Origin: Malaciobacter mytili LMG 24559
GTDB lineage: Bacteria; Campylobacterota; Campylobacteria; Campylobacterales; Arcobacteraceae
Length of the DNA stretch: 64,000 nt
Assembly (NCBI RefSeq): GCF_003346775.1
Contig: NZ_CP031219.1
Span: 1,240,001 to 1,304,000 of the forward strand
Reading direction: 5' to 3'
Below the pieces are notes generated by a model. That model did not search any database and was not told the origin of the DNA. It was given only the letters and a program-made list of their open reading frames with translations. Position 1 is the first letter of the stretch. The number at the start of each line of letters is the position of its first letter. Made by a program: the position numbers and the translations under genes. This document shows positions 8,700 through 18,121 of the stretch, one piece after another.

Positions 8700-9980
8700 A
8701 TGTTTGATAAGTCAATAACTGCATATGAAGAAGCAAAAAAAGTAATTCCAGGTGGGGTAGATTCTCCTGTAAGAGCCTTTAAAAGTGTAGGGGGAACACC
8801 ACCATTTATTCAAAAAGGGGAGGGTGCTTATCTTTATGATATAGATGGAAATAAATATTTAGATTTTGTTCAAAGCTGGGGACCATTGATTTTTGGTCAT
8901 TGTGATAAAGATATTGAGCAAGCAGTTATTGCAACAGCAAAAAATGGTTTAAGTTTTGGAGCACCAACTATATTAGAAACTGAACTTGCAAATGAAATTG
9001 TTGAGATGTATGATAATATTGATAAAGTAAGATTTGTAAGTTCAGGAACAGAAGCTGTAATGAGTGCTATTAGATTAGCAAGGGGAGTTACTTCAAAAAA
9101 TGATATTGTAAAATTTGAAGGATGTTACCATGGACACTCTGATTCTTTACTTGTTCAAGCAGGTTCAGGGATGGCTACATTTGGAAGTCCTAGTTCTCCT
9201 GGTGTTCCAGCAGATTTAACAAAACACACTTTACTTTGTGAATATAATAATATTGAAAATTTAAGAAAGTGTTTTAAAGATAGTTCAGATATTGCTTGTA
9301 TAATAATTGAGCCAATTGCTGGAAATATGGGATTAGTACCTGCAACTCAAGAGTTTTTAGATGAGTGTAGAAAACTTTGTGATGAAAATGGTGCTCTTTT
9401 AATTTTTGATGAAGTTATGAGTGGCTTTAGAGCAAGTTTAACAGGAGCTCATGGAGTAGTAAACACAAAAGCTGATATTGTAACTTTTGGAAAAGTAATT
9501 GGTGCTGGTATGCCTGTTGGTGCTTTTGCTTCTTCAAAAGAGATTATGGGGCATTTAAGTCCAGATGGGGCAGTTTATCAAGCAGGAACTTTAAGTGGAA
9601 ATCCAGTTGCTATGGCAGCAGGACTTGTAAGTCTTAGAAAACTAAAAGCAAATAAAGAGATTTATGAAACTCTTTCTTTAAAAGCATTAAGATTAGTTAA
9701 TGGTTTAAAAGAAGTTGCAACAAAAAATGGTATAAATTTACAAGTAAATACAAGAGGGTCTATGTTTGGATTTTTCTTTTGTGATAAAGAACCAAAAAAC
9801 TTTAAAGAAGTTGGAACTTGTGATTTTGCTAAGTTTGGAAAGTTTCATAATGAAATGCTTAAAAAAGGTTTTTATTTTGCTTGTTCACAATATGAAGCAG
9901 GATTTATTTCAACAGTAATAACTGATGAGATGATTGATGAGTGTATAAATGCTGCAAATGAAGTTATGTCAAATTTATAA
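8700..9980 (+). CDS. hemL: Glutamate-1-semialdehyde 2,1-aminomutase
   Basis: Class III aminotransferase-fold enzyme of 426 residues converting glutamate-1-semialdehyde to 5-aminolevulinate in the C5 haem pathway. Seen are [11 protein letters not shown] near the N-terminus, the [15 protein letters not shown] cofactor region, the FDEVMSGFR motif and the PLP lysine in [13 protein letters not shown] (K265). The family length is about 425-430, so the gene is complete. AGGA about 7 nt before the ATG is the Shine-Dalgarno. The following three genes are closely spaced and probably co-transcribed. Confidence 0.96.
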   Translation: MFDKSITAYEEAKKVIPGGVDSPVRAFKSVGGTPPFIQKGEGAYLYDIDGNKYLDFVQSWGPLIFGHCDKDIEQAVIATAKNGLSFGAPTILETELANEIVEMYDNIDKVRFVSSGTEAVMSAIRLARGVTSKNDIVKFEGCYHGHSDSLLVQAGSGMATFGSPSSPGVPADLTKHTLLCEYNNIENLRKCFKDSSDIACIIIEPIAGNMGLVPATQEFLDECRKLCDENGALLIFDEVMSGFRASLTGAHGVVNTKADIVTFGKVIGAGMPVGAFASSKEIMGHLSPDGAVYQAGTLSGNPVAMAAGLVSLRKLKANKEIYETLSLKALRLVNGLKEVATKNGINLQVNTRGSMFGFFFCDKEPKNFKEVGTCDFAKFGKFHNEMLKKGFYFACSQYEAGFISTVITDEMIDECINAANEVMSNL

Positions 9981-9993
9981 TTAGGGAAAAAAG

Positions 9994-10308
9994 ATGCAAT
10001 CATTTAAAAATGTAGAGTTAATTAAAAAAGCAAATGTTTACTTTGGTGGTAATGTTACAAGTAGATCATTTGTGGATGAAAATGGTGAAAGTAAATCATT
10101 AGGTATTATGTTAGTAGGTGAATATAAGTTTGGAACAAATGCTGCTGAGCTTATGGAGATAATTGATGGTGAAGTTGAAGTAAGACTTGATGGAAGCCAA
10201 GAGTGGAAAACTTATGGTGCAAATAGCTCTTTTAGTGTTCCTGCTAATTCAAGTTTTGATATAAAAGTAAAAACAATAACTGATTATTGTTGTTCATATA
10301 TTAAATAG
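9994..10308 (+). CDS. ppnP: Pyrimidine/purine nucleoside phosphorylase PpnP
   Basis: Small cupin-fold protein of 104 residues of the DUF1255/YaiE family, which cleaves nucleosides by phosphorolysis. The whole length matches the family: NVYFGGNVTSRSF, LGIMLVGEYKFGT, a GEVEVRL strand with the W-containing QEWKTY, then SFSVPANSSFDIKV and YCCSYI at the end. It starts 13 nt after hemL with GGGAAAAAAG upstream of the ATG. It is likely a passenger salvage gene of the hemL operon. Confidence 0.88.
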   Translation: MQSFKNVELIKKANVYFGGNVTSRSFVDENGESKSLGIMLVGEYKFGTNAAELMEIIDGEVEVRLDGSQEWKTYGANSSFSVPANSSFDIKVKTITDYCCSYIK

Positions 10309-10316
10309 GTTTACTA

Positions 10317-10616
10317 ATGGAAGAAAAAGAACCTAAACATCAAGGTAAAATTAGAGCTTTAGATAATTTATCTTTAGGTATTTCAATTGTTGCAGCTATT
10401 TTAATTGGGGTAGCTATTGGAATGGGATTAAGACATCTATTTGGATACAATTGGTTATTATGGCTTGGAATTGCTTGGGGAATAGCAGCTGCTGGATTAA
10501 ATATTTATAAAGCTTTTAGAAGAGCTCAAAAAGAGTTTGAAGGTTTAGAAAATGATCCAAGATATGCCCATAGGGCAAAATATGGTGATAACAAATATAA
10601 TGATGACGATGATTAA
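10317..10616 (+). CDS. AtpZ/AtpI-like membrane protein
   Basis: Protein of 99 residues with two membrane segments (about 19-42 and 46-65: SIVAAILIGVAIGMGLR and LLWLGIAWGIAAAGLN), Gly-rich in the manner of AtpZ/AtpI proteins that accompany F-type ATP synthases. The C-terminus is acidic and ends in a run of Asp. In this phylum such a gene commonly follows hemL. A direct role in ATP synthase assembly or ion transport is family knowledge, not shown here. It starts 8 nt after ppnP. Confidence 0.72.
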   Translation: MEEKEPKHQGKIRALDNLSLGISIVAAILIGVAIGMGLRHLFGYNWLLWLGIAWGIAAAGLNIYKAFRRAQKEFEGLENDPRYAHRAKYGDNKYNDDDD

Positions 10617-11157
10617 AAGTTTTGCAAAGGTCTTCTTTTTAGTTGACCTTTGTATTATTATATATGCTTTGGTTTTTCAATCATCTCTTTGGCTGTTAAA
10701 CTCACAAGTTGCTTTTTTTGCTTCTATGTTTGTAACTATTGCTTCTTTTTTATCATATAGAAGAAATGTACAAAATAGATTATCAAATCTTGATACTTCA
10801 AAACAGTTAAAAGATGAACCAAGAGATAAAATAGATGAAATTGATGATCCATATGACCTATATTCAGAAGATATTGAACCTGTAAAAGAAGAGGATTTAA
10901 CTGCCCAAAAAATAAAACAGATTATTCAAGAAGAAAAAGCAAAAGTTAAAAGAAACTCTTTTAAAAATACAGTTTTCTCAGCAGGTGGATTTGTATCAAT
11001 ATATAGAGTAATAGGTTATGCATCTTTAATATTTGGATTTTTTGCTTTAAATAACAATAATTTATTTATCCCCGTAGCTTTTTTAGTAGGTTTAGGAATA
11101 GTTCCTATAGCTGTATTATTTACAAAGTTTATTTTAAAATCAGAGGTAAATCAATAG
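10609..11157 (+). CDS. Conserved Campylobacterota integral membrane protein, function unknown
   Basis: I place the start at the ATG at 10609, overlapping the atpZ-like stop by 8 nt; in-frame ATGs at 10600 and 10603 are alternatives and none has a strong Shine-Dalgarno. The product (about 182 residues) has two membrane segments near the N-terminus, an acidic cytoplasmic stretch (DKIDEIDDPYDLYSEDIE) with a short basic helix, and two membrane segments at the C-terminus (VIGYASLIFGFFAL and FIPVAFLVGLGIVPIAVLF). I recognise no domain; in C. jejuni similar small membrane proteins sit next to hemL. The 3' end overlaps the convergent PAS-like gene by 29 nt. Confidence 0.65.
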   Translation: MIKSFAKVFFLVDLCIIIYALVFQSSLWLLNSQVAFFASMFVTIASFLSYRRNVQNRLSNLDTSKQLKDEPRDKIDEIDDPYDLYSEDIEPVKEEDLTAQKIKQIIQEEKAKVKRNSFKNTVFSAGGFVSIYRVIGYASLIFGFFALNNNNLFIPVAFLVGLGIVPIAVLFTKFILKSEVNQ

Positions 11158-11818
11158 AAATTTTTGATTTATCTTTTGTTAAAATAAAGTAAGCATTTGT
11201 TTCATCAAATTTAAAGTTTGTAAAATCTGCACCATTTTCCCCAGAAACTTCAATAGAAATCAATGAATATTTTTTACCTTCAAGTTTAATATACTCACCA
11301 ATTTTTAACATAACTGTTGTTGTAATAGTTGATGAAGTTTTAAAACAATCCAATGTGGCATTTAAAACTTTTATAATTTCACTAGCATTTAATTTAAAAT
11401 CAGGAATAGAAGGGTCATAATTTTTAATATATTTAATATCTGATTTTAATTTCATTGCAGAAATTGATAAATCAACTAAAGTAAAAATATTTCCCATATC
11501 ACTATTTTTAGTATTTAATTTAGACTCTTTTTTACCCATTGTACTTTTATATAGTTTAATATTAATAGCCTCTTCATCTTCATATGAAATAGTAACCGCA
11601 TAAAAAGTATAATTTTTTAAATGTAAGTCTATATATGTAGTTTCAACACCAAAAGTTTTTGGTGCATATTTAATAGCAATGTCAAATATCTCTTTTTGAG
11701 ATATTCGACTAAGTAGAAATTGGGCTTCTTGATTTGAGTAGAGTATTTTTCCACTCGAAGAAAATGAAATTATTGGATTTAAATCTAACTCTACCCAATT
11801 CTCAAAGAAGTTCCCCAT
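11129..11818 (-). CDS. PAS-like protein encoded directly behind rpoD
   Basis: Protein of 229 residues, soluble, with no signal peptide. Residues 1-90 resemble a PAS domain (LDLNPIISFSSSGKILYSN, then QEAQFLL). The later region NYDPSIPDFKLNASEIIKV recalls the N-box region of a histidine kinase ATPase domain, but the catalytic Asn and the glycine boxes are missing. I infer a degenerate kinase-like or regulatory protein; the function is not known. It begins 4 nt after the rpoD stop, so it is expressed with sigma-70. Its 3' end overlaps the converging membrane-protein gene by 29 nt and no terminator hairpin is visible. Confidence 0.6.
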   Translation of the reverse strand: MGNFFENWVELDLNPIISFSSSGKILYSNQEAQFLLSRISQKEIFDIAIKYAPKTFGVETTYIDLHLKNYTFYAVTISYEDEEAINIKLYKSTMGKKESKLNTKNSDMGNIFTLVDLSISAMKLKSDIKYIKNYDPSIPDFKLNASEIIKVLNATLDCFKTSSTITTTVMLKIGEYIKLEGKKYSLISIEVSGENGADFTNFKFDETNAYFILTKDKSKISIDLPLILK

Positions 11819-11822
11819 TTTT

Positions 11823-13709
11823 TTAACTCTCTACGTAATTTTTAAGATTTTTCCCAACTTTTGGGTGTTTTAATTTTTTAATAGCACTTGATTCAATTTG
11901 TCTAACTCTTTCTCTAGTAACATTTAACTCTTTACCAATTTCTTCTAAAGTTCTATCACTAGCATCTTCCATAAGTCCAAATCTCATTCTAACTACTGCT
12001 TGTTCTCTTTCATTTAGTTGTGCAAGGATTTGATCAATTTGACCTTGTAAATCCTCTTTCATAATATTATCAATTGGAGTTGGTGCTTTTTCATCTGGAA
12101 CAAAGTCTCCAAATTTACCATCATCATCACTTCCAATAGGTGCTTCAAGTGAAACAGGTTCTTTTGTAATTTTAATAACTTGTTTTACTTTATCAACTGG
12201 TAATCCAACTTCTTTTGCAATATCTTCTACATCTGGTTCTTTACCATTTTCTTGAATACCTTTTCTAATAATTTTATTAATTCTATTAATAGTTTCAATC
12301 ATATGAATTGGAATTCTAATTGTTCTTGCTTGGTCAGCAATTGCTCTACTAATTGCTTGTCTAATCCACCAAGTTGCATAAGTAGAAAATTTATAACCTT
12401 TTTTATATTCAAACTTATCCACAGCTTTCATAAGACCAATATTTCCTTCTTGGATTAAATCTAAGAAAGGTAATCCTCTATTTGTATATCTTTTTGCAAT
12501 AGATACAACAAGTCTTAAGTTAGATTTAGCCATTCTAGTTTTAGCTTGGTCTGTTATTTGCTTTCCTCTTTTAATTTGTTCTAAAACATCTTTTAATTCT
12601 TGAGGGTCTAAATCAAATCCATCTTTACTAGCTTCAGCTGTTTGGAAAAGTTTTTTAATCTCCATATAAGTACTTACCATTGTTGCTTCTGGAACCATTG
12701 CTGTAATTTGAGCTTTTGAAAGATTTAAAATATTATCTAAAATCTTTTGGTGATTCTTTTTAAGCATATCATTAAATAATGGTAATTTATACTCTAATCT
12801 TTTTAACTCATTATCAAAACCACTATCTGATTTAAGTGCAGTTTCCATAGCTTTTACAATTTCTGTAATAAGTTTTGAAGTTGGACCTAAGTCTAATAAT
12901 GCTTCTTTTAAAATTTTCTTTTTAAAAGCAACTGATAAATTATATTGCATAACATCAGATTCGTCATCAGATTTAGCTGTTTCTTTTACTTGGAACTTCA
13001 ACCATTCTTTTTTTGCTTTTTCTAATATTTTAAAAGCTTCGATAATAGTTTCAGCTCTTTTATCTAGTTTCTTTTGTTTTTTACCTTTTGATTCGTCCTC
13101 ATCTGATTCTTCACTATCAGAATCCTCTTCATCAATATCTTCTTCATCAGTATCTTCATCTTCTGTTTCTTCGTCATCAGAATCTTCATCATCAAAGTTT
13201 CTAAATAACTCTTTTACTTTTCTTTCTCTGTTTACTAAAGGCTCTCTATACTCTAATATAAAATCAATTAAGTATGGAACATAACAGATAGCATCAAGAA
13301 TAATATCTTCACCCATTTCAATTTTTTTAGAGATTTCAATCTCTTCTTCTTTTGTAAGAAGAGGGATTTGTCCCATCTCTCTTAGATACATCCTAACTGG
13401 TGAATCTGAACGACTCCATTCTAAAAGCTCTTTACTTTTTAGTAAGTCATAAACATCCTCTTCATTCTGTTTTAGCTTATTTCTATGCTCTTCTTTTCTT
13501 TTAGCCTCTTCTGCGTTCATTCTTTTAGCTTGTTCTTGTGCAGTTATAAGTGAAACATTATATAGTTGCACTAAAGCTATAAGTTTTTTAACGTTTGCTG
13601 AAGAAGGAGCTTTAGGAAAGATTTTAATGATTTTTTCGTAAGTTAAAATAGAATCTTTGTACTCTTTAACAATTTGTTCTATCGATTTATTTAAATCTTT
13701 TACACTCAT
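11823..13709 (-). CDS. rpoD: RNA polymerase primary sigma factor (sigma-70)
   Basis: Group 1 sigma factor of 628 residues. An N-terminal region 1.1 is followed by region 1.2 ([21 protein letters not shown]), a very acidic non-conserved insert (runs of Asp/Glu around residues 170-215), region 2 ([41 protein letters not shown]), region 3 and region 4.2 with [11 protein letters not shown]. Of two possible starts I prefer ATG 13709: it has AAGGAA 8-9 nt upstream, whereas the ATG at 13739 lies only 2 nt after a TATAAT (13742-13747) and would be upstream of or at the expected transcription start. Confidence 0.95.
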   Translation of the reverse strand: MSVKDLNKSIEQIVKEYKDSILTYEKIIKIFPKAPSSANVKKLIALVQLYNVSLITAQEQAKRMNAEEAKRKEEHRNKLKQNEEDVYDLLKSKELLEWSRSDSPVRMYLREMGQIPLLTKEEEIEISKKIEMGEDIILDAICYVPYLIDFILEYREPLVNRERKVKELFRNFDDEDSDDEETEDEDTDEEDIDEEDSDSEESDEDESKGKKQKKLDKRAETIIEAFKILEKAKKEWLKFQVKETAKSDDESDVMQYNLSVAFKKKILKEALLDLGPTSKLITEIVKAMETALKSDSGFDNELKRLEYKLPLFNDMLKKNHQKILDNILNLSKAQITAMVPEATMVSTYMEIKKLFQTAEASKDGFDLDPQELKDVLEQIKRGKQITDQAKTRMAKSNLRLVVSIAKRYTNRGLPFLDLIQEGNIGLMKAVDKFEYKKGYKFSTYATWWIRQAISRAIADQARTIRIPIHMIETINRINKIIRKGIQENGKEPDVEDIAKEVGLPVDKVKQVIKITKEPVSLEAPIGSDDDGKFGDFVPDEKAPTPIDNIMKEDLQGQIDQILAQLNEREQAVVRMRFGLMEDASDRTLEEIGKELNVTRERVRQIESSAIKKLKHPKVGKNLKNYVES

Positions 13710-13741
13710 ATAGTAAAGTTCCTTATTTAAGATAGTCATAT

Positions 13742-13747
13742 ATTATA
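13742..13747 (-). promoter_or_regulatory. -10 box for rpoD
   Basis: TATAAT on the minus strand preceded by GGG and a T-rich stretch. Transcription would start near 13735, giving a leader of about 26 nt that contains AAGGAA before the ATG at 13709. Confidence 0.6.
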
Positions 13748-13810
13748 CCCAAATTAGTTAAAAAAATAATTAATTTTACCTCTTTAATCTATTATTTTTA
13801 AAAAATTAGG

Positions 13811-13853
13811 TAAAATGCGTCTTCTTTTGAACAAATGGTATGGGAAGTACTAA
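13811..13853 (+). promoter_or_regulatory. Upstream region of leuD: TAAAAT -10 or Leu-rich mini-ORF
   Basis: Two readings compete. TAAAAT at 13811-13816 resembles other -10 boxes in this window. Alternatively ATG 13815 opens a 12-codon mini-ORF (MRLLLNKWYGKY, stop 13851-13853) with three consecutive Leu codons and AGG 4 nt upstream, ending 14 nt before leuD. That would be a leucine leader peptide. If the -10 is used, the mini-ORF start is not transcribed. Confidence 0.35.
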
Positions 13854-13867
13854 ATTAAGGACAGAAT

Positions 13868-14368
13868 ATGAATGTAATTACTGGTAAAGTATGGAACTTC
13901 GGAGCTAACATCGATACTGATGTTATTATTGCAGCAAGATATTTAAATAGCTCTGATCCAGAGCACTTAGCAAAATATGTTATGGAAGATGCAGATCCTG
14001 ATTTTCCAAAGAAGTTAAACAGAGGCGATATTATCGTTGCTGGAGAAAACTTCGGTTGTGGTTCAAGTAGAGAGCATGCTCCAATCGCATTAAAAGCAGC
14101 TGGTGTTGCTGCTGTTGTAGCACCATCTTTTGCAAGAATTTTTTATAGAAATGCTTTTAATATGGGGTTACCAATTTTTGAATTACCTGAGGCTTTAGAG
14201 ATTAAAGAGGGAGAGGAAATCTCTATTGACCTTGATAATGGTAAAATTATAAATAACACAACTAATAAAACTTATGAATTTATTCCTATCCCTGAGTTTA
14301 TGCAAGAGCTAATTGCTAGTGGTGGATTAATAAACTACGCAAAAGCTGAAATAGCTAAAGGAAAATAA
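13868..14368 (+). CDS. leuD: 3-isopropylmalate dehydratase small subunit
   Basis: Swivel-domain protein of 166 residues that with LeuC isomerises 2-isopropylmalate to 3-isopropylmalate in leucine synthesis. The conserved motifs [31 protein letters not shown] and [15 protein letters not shown] are complete. The stop overlaps the leuB start by one base (TAATG), so the two are translationally coupled. leuA and leuC are not adjacent and must be encoded elsewhere if the pathway is complete. Confidence 0.95.
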   Translation: MNVITGKVWNFGANIDTDVIIAARYLNSSDPEHLAKYVMEDADPDFPKKLNRGDIIVAGENFGCGSSREHAPIALKAAGVAAVVAPSFARIFYRNAFNMGLPIFELPEALEIKEGEEISIDLDNGKIINNTTNKTYEFIPIPEFMQELIASGGLINYAKAEIAKGK

Positions 14369-15435
14369 TGAAAAATTATAATATTTCAATAATTAAAGGT
14401 GATGGTATTGGACCTGAGATTGTAGATGAAGCAATTAAAGTATTAGATGCTGTTTCATACTCTTGTGGATTTACATTAGAGTATAAAGAGTATTTAATGG
14501 GTGGAATTGCTATTGATATGACAGGAACTCCATTACCAAATGAGACAGTTACTGGTGTTTTAGAATCTGATGCTTGTTTATTTGGTTCTATTGGTGGAGA
14601 GAAGTGGGATACACTTCCAAGGGAATTAAGACCTGAGACTGGACTTTTAAAGTTTAGAGAGGCTATGGGAGTTTATGCTAACTTAAGACCTGCTGTTATT
14701 TATGATGAACTTTTAAATGCTTCAACATTAAAACCTGAAGTTATTGAAGGTTGTAATATTATGGTAGTAAGAGAGCTTATTGGTGGAATTTATTTTGGTC
14801 AGCCAAGGGCAAATGATGGTTTTAAAGCTTATAATACTATGGTATATACAAAACCAGAAATTCAAAGAATTGGTAAACAAGCTTTTGAATTAGCTATGAA
14901 AAGAGATAAAAGAGTATGTTCTGTTGATAAAGCAAATGTTCTTGAAGTTTCTCAATTATGGAGAGATACTATGGAAGAAGTTGCAAAGGATTATCCAGAA
15001 GTTAAACTTTCTCATATGTATGTAGATAATGCTGCTATGCAACTTGTAAGAAATCCAAGACAATTTGATGTTATTGTTACTGGAAATATTTTTGGTGATA
15101 TTTTATCAGATACTGCTTCAATGGTTGTGGGGTCTATTGGCTTATTACCTTCAGCATCAACAGGTGAAAAAACAGCTATATATGAGCCAATTCATGGAAG
15201 TGCACCTGATATTGCTGGTCTTGGAATAGCAAATCCTATTGCAACAATTGAAAGTGCTGCTATGATGCTTAGATACTCTTTAGGTGAAGAAGAAGCTGCA
15301 AATAAAATTGAAGCTGCAATTAAAAGAGCATTAAAAGAGGGTTATAGAACAAAAGATATAGCTGCTTATGATGCAAAACAAGTAGTTACAACTGCTGAAA
15401 TGGGTGATATTATCGCTAACTTTATAAATAAATAA
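14368..15435 (+). CDS. leuB: 3-isopropylmalate dehydrogenase
   Basis: NAD-dependent oxidative decarboxylase of 355 residues, acting after LeuCD. Seen are [19 protein letters not shown] at the N-terminus, the substrate-binding [19 protein letters not shown] and [13 protein letters not shown], the catalytic Tyr in the YFGQPR region and Lys in SVDKANVL, and the metal/NAD motif [20 protein letters not shown] plus [12 protein letters not shown]. Length is normal. Coupled to leuD by a one-base overlap; followed after 19 nt by a permease gene behind a hairpin. Confidence 0.96.
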   Translation: MKNYNISIIKGDGIGPEIVDEAIKVLDAVSYSCGFTLEYKEYLMGGIAIDMTGTPLPNETVTGVLESDACLFGSIGGEKWDTLPRELRPETGLLKFREAMGVYANLRPAVIYDELLNASTLKPEVIEGCNIMVVRELIGGIYFGQPRANDGFKAYNTMVYTKPEIQRIGKQAFELAMKRDKRVCSVDKANVLEVSQLWRDTMEEVAKDYPEVKLSHMYVDNAAMQLVRNPRQFDVIVTGNIFGDILSDTASMVVGSIGLLPSASTGEKTAIYEPIHGSAPDIAGLGIANPIATIESAAMMLRYSLGEEEAANKIEAAIKRALKEGYRTKDIAAYDAKQVVTTAEMGDIIANFINK

Positions 15436-15455
15436 GAGGCTAGGTCTCTTATTTA
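15429..15455 (+). promoter_or_regulatory. Hairpin spanning leuB stop and the start of the next gene
   Basis: Arms 15429-15438 and 15446-15455 are 10-nt perfect complements with a 7-nt loop. The left arm contains part of the leuB stop and GAG, and the right arm reaches the A of the next ATG. It could act as a weak terminator or sequester the start site of the permease gene. No T-tract follows directly. Confidence 0.5.
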
Positions 15456-16750
15456 TGAAAACTTTTATTTCCCTTTCGGGAGTTTTCCTTTTTTTTAGTT
15501 TTATTTTTTCTATTCTTTATGAATTTAAACTATTTCCTACACTTTTTATTAGTGGTGCTTTAGCTTTTTTTAGTGCAACAATTCTTTTTCATAAATTATC
15601 CTCTTTTCAAAAAGTTTTTATTTCTTTACTTTTTTTATTAGGTCTAATATTTTGGGCGATTTCATATAAGATTAATCCAACTTTAGATTTAACAAAAATG
15701 GTAACAGCAAATCAGTTTTTATTAACACTTTTAATAGGGGTACATTTTTTAAGACTTATTTCTTTTTCAAAAAAACAAGAAGAAAAAGAGCTTCCAAGGG
15801 GTAAAAATACTTTTTTTAAAACCTATTTAAGTATTCATCTTTTTGGTTCAATTATTAATTTATCTTCTGTTTTATTAGTTGCGGATAATTTATATAAAAA
15901 AGCAAAACTTTCAAAAGAACAACTAATTGTTGTAACTAGAGCTTTTTCTTCTGATGCTTTTTGGTCTCCTTTTTTTGTTGCTTTTGCAGCAGCAATTACT
16001 TATGCACCAAATACGCAAGTAAGTCATATTATTTTTTATGGAATATTTATAGCTTTTATAGCTTTTGTTTTCACTTATTTTGAATTGAAAAAAAGTAATA
16101 TTTATAGTTTAAATAATTTTGTTGGTTATCCAATTTCTATGGAAACTTTATGGTTGCCTTTTACTTTATTGATTCTTGTTTTAATCTCTCATAATATTTT
16201 ACCAAATATAAAAGTTATAGTTTTGATTTCTTTTTTTTGTATTTTAATAACTTTTATTACTTTGTTATTTACACAACAAATTAAAGAAATAATAAATAAA
16301 TTTTCAAATCATATAGTTGAAAAACTTCCTTCTATGTATTCAGAATTAATATTATTTTTAGTTGCAGGTCTATTTGGTACAGGAGTTAGTAATCTTTTAT
16401 TGGTAAATAATATTACTTTACCTTTTGATACTTTTAATGCACTTAATGCCTCTTTAACTTTATTTGTAATTATATTAGTTTCATATATAGGAATTCATCC
16501 AATTATTTCCATTTCTATTTTAGGAAATTTATTAAATAATATAGATGCAAATCATACTTTTATGGCAACAATGTTTTTAATGTCTTGGGCTATTTCAGTA
16601 GGTGCAAGTCCTATTTCTGGATTAAATTTAACTTTACAAGCTAGATATAAGGTGAATTTAAAAGACATTTATACAATTAATATTAAATATGCACTATTTA
16701 TGTATTTTATTTGTGTTATTTTTTTAGTTGCTATTTTTAAGTTTATTTAA
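15455..16750 (+). CDS. Polytopic membrane transporter-like protein, substrate unknown
   Basis: Protein of 431 residues with about 11-12 hydrophobic segments and very short loops. The general layout, two halves joined by a charged loop near residue 280 and Gly/Ala/Ser/Pro-rich segments such as SWAISVGASPISGL late in the protein, recalls ion-transporter-superfamily permeases, but I recognise no specific family. The ATG is immediately after a hairpin that includes the leuB stop. Being behind leuD-leuB suggests, weakly, transport linked to branched-chain amino acid or keto-acid metabolism. The start is supported only by being the first in-frame ATG after leuB. Confidence 0.6.
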   Translation: MKTFISLSGVFLFFSFIFSILYEFKLFPTLFISGALAFFSATILFHKLSSFQKVFISLLFLLGLIFWAISYKINPTLDLTKMVTANQFLLTLLIGVHFLRLISFSKKQEEKELPRGKNTFFKTYLSIHLFGSIINLSSVLLVADNLYKKAKLSKEQLIVVTRAFSSDAFWSPFFVAFAAAITYAPNTQVSHIIFYGIFIAFIAFVFTYFELKKSNIYSLNNFVGYPISMETLWLPFTLLILVLISHNILPNIKVIVLISFFCILITFITLLFTQQIKEIINKFSNHIVEKLPSMYSELILFLVAGLFGTGVSNLLLVNNITLPFDTFNALNASLTLFVIILVSYIGIHPIISISILGNLLNNIDANHTFMATMFLMSWAISVGASPISGLNLTLQARYKVNLKDIYTINIKYALFMYFICVIFLVAIFKFI

Positions 16751-16781
16751 ATATACAAAGCCAAATTTATTTTTTTTATGA

Positions 16782-16787
16782 TAAAAT
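16782..16787 (+). promoter_or_regulatory. -10 box for the DHH phosphoesterase gene
   Basis: TAAAAT within TATGATAAAATC, preceded by a run of eight T. It lies about 31 nt upstream of the ATG at 16818, in a 67-nt gap after the permease gene. Confidence 0.5.
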
Positions 16788-16817
16788 CAGACAAAATATT
16801 TTAGATATGGAAAAATT

Positions 16818-17747
16818 ATGGCTGAAAAAAAGTTTAGATTAGTAACTAGAAGTGATATGGATGGACTAGTTTGTGGTACTTTACTTAAGTATTTAGGTAT
16901 TATTGATGAAATTACTTTTGTACATCCTAAAGATATGCAAGATGGTAAAGTTGAAATTACTTCAAATGATATAACTACAAATCTACCTTATGTAGAAGGT
17001 GTATATTTAGCTTTTGACCACCATTTTAGTGAAACACTAAGAAATGAAAAAAGAGATAATCATATAATTAATGCAGATGCTCCAAGTGCAGCAGAAGTTG
17101 TTTATCAATATTATGGGGGAGATGAAAAATTTCCTTCTAAATTTAGACCAATGATGGAAGCTTCAAACAAAGCTGATAGTGCTGCTTTTACAATTGATGA
17201 TATTTTAAATCCAAAAGGATGGGAGCTTTTAAGTTTCCTAATGGATAGTAGAACAGGACTTGGTAGATTTAGAGATTTTAGAGTTTCAAACTATCAATTA
17301 ATGATGGATTTAATTGATTATTGTAAAGACCATGATATAAATGATATTTTATCACTTACTGATGTAAAAGAGAGAGTTGATTTATACTTTAAATATGAAG
17401 AAGAGTTTAAAGAACAACTAAAAAGATGTACAAAAGTTTATAAAAATCTTTTAGTAATTGATTATAGAGATGAAGAGATAATTTATCCTGGAAATAGATT
17501 TATGGTATATGCAATGTATCCTGAAGCAAATATTTCTATTCATGCTGTTTGGGGAAAAGATAAACAAAATGTAGTTTATAGTATAGGTAAATCAATTATT
17601 AATAAAACTTCAAATACAAATGTAGGTGAATTAATGCTTAAATATGGCGGTGGAGGTCATAAAGCAGCAGGTGGTTGTCAGCCAAACCATGAAGAAGCAC
17701 CAAAAGTTTTAGAAGAATTAATTAAAAAAATAAATGCAGATGGTTAA
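16818..17747 (+). CDS. DHH-family phosphoesterase
   Basis: Protein of 309 residues with an N-terminal DHH domain (TRSDMDGLVCGTLL, AFDHHFSET near residue 75, then NADAPSAAEVVYQYY) and a C-terminal DHHA1 domain with the substrate motif YGGGGHKAAGGCQ. Family members hydrolyse oligonucleotides, cyclic dinucleotide products or polyphosphate; the exact substrate cannot be read here. NrnA-type nanoRNase or exopolyphosphatase-like are the main options. The gene has its own promoter-like sequence and ends inside a palindromic terminator shared with the HIT gene. Confidence 0.85.
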   Translation: MAEKKFRLVTRSDMDGLVCGTLLKYLGIIDEITFVHPKDMQDGKVEITSNDITTNLPYVEGVYLAFDHHFSETLRNEKRDNHIINADAPSAAEVVYQYYGGDEKFPSKFRPMMEASNKADSAAFTIDDILNPKGWELLSFLMDSRTGLGRFRDFRVSNYQLMMDLIDYCKDHDINDILSLTDVKERVDLYFKYEEEFKEQLKRCTKVYKNLLVIDYRDEEIIYPGNRFMVYAMYPEANISIHAVWGKDKQNVVYSIGKSIINKTSNTNVGELMLKYGGGGHKAAGGCQPNHEEAPKVLEELIKKINADG

Positions 17748-17776
17748 AAGATAAGTTAATTTAACTTATCTTTTAA
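17744..17776. terminator. Palindromic bidirectional terminator, DHH/HIT genes
   Basis: A perfect inverted repeat with 16-nt arms (17744-17759 and 17761-17776) around one central base. It contains the stop codons of both converging genes (17745-17747 and 17756-17758). A-rich and T-rich ends provide a T-tract on each strand. Confidence 0.75.
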
Positions 17777-18121
17777 AAGCTTAAAAAACTCCTCAAAAGA
17801 GGGTAGATTTAAATTTGCAACTCTTTGTTTTTTACCCCACATTGGTTCAGGGAAAAAAGAATCCTCTTTAAATCTTGCCATAATATGAAAATGTACATGA
17901 GGTACATAATTACCAAATGAAGCAATATTTATTTTTGCTGGGTTAAAATATTTTATCATCTCTTTTTCTATAATATCTAACTTGCTGCAAATCTCTTCTT
18001 TTACTTCTTTGGGACATTGACTAAATTCTTTGTAGTTTTGTATAGTAAAAATCTTAAGCCAAGGAATTTCACTCTCTTCAATTTCTATTTTAATTAATTC
18101 ATTTATATATATATAAGACAT
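17756..18121 (-). CDS. HIT-family (histidine triad) hydrolase
   Basis: Protein of 121 residues carrying the histidine triad HVHFHIMARF near residue 87, characteristic of nucleotide hydrolases/transferases that act on nucleoside phosphoramidates or dinucleoside polyphosphates. The start at 18121 is chosen because GGAAAAAGA lies directly upstream; upstream in-frame sequence to 18313 has no homology-like content and follows the probable promoter. The gene is transcribed away from the alpha ribosomal operon and converges on the DHH gene. Confidence 0.88.
   Translation of the reverse strand: MSYIYINELIKIEIEESEIPWLKIFTIQNYKEFSQCPKEVKEEICSKLDIIEKEMIKYFNPAKINIASFGNYVPHVHFHIMARFKEDSFFPEPMWGKKQRVANLNLPSFEEFFKLLKDKLN

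Noticed and set aside
11823-13739. Longer rpoD start at ATG 13739
   Set aside because: It is only 2 nt after a TATAAT, so it would not be within the transcript; ATG 13709 has AAGGAA.
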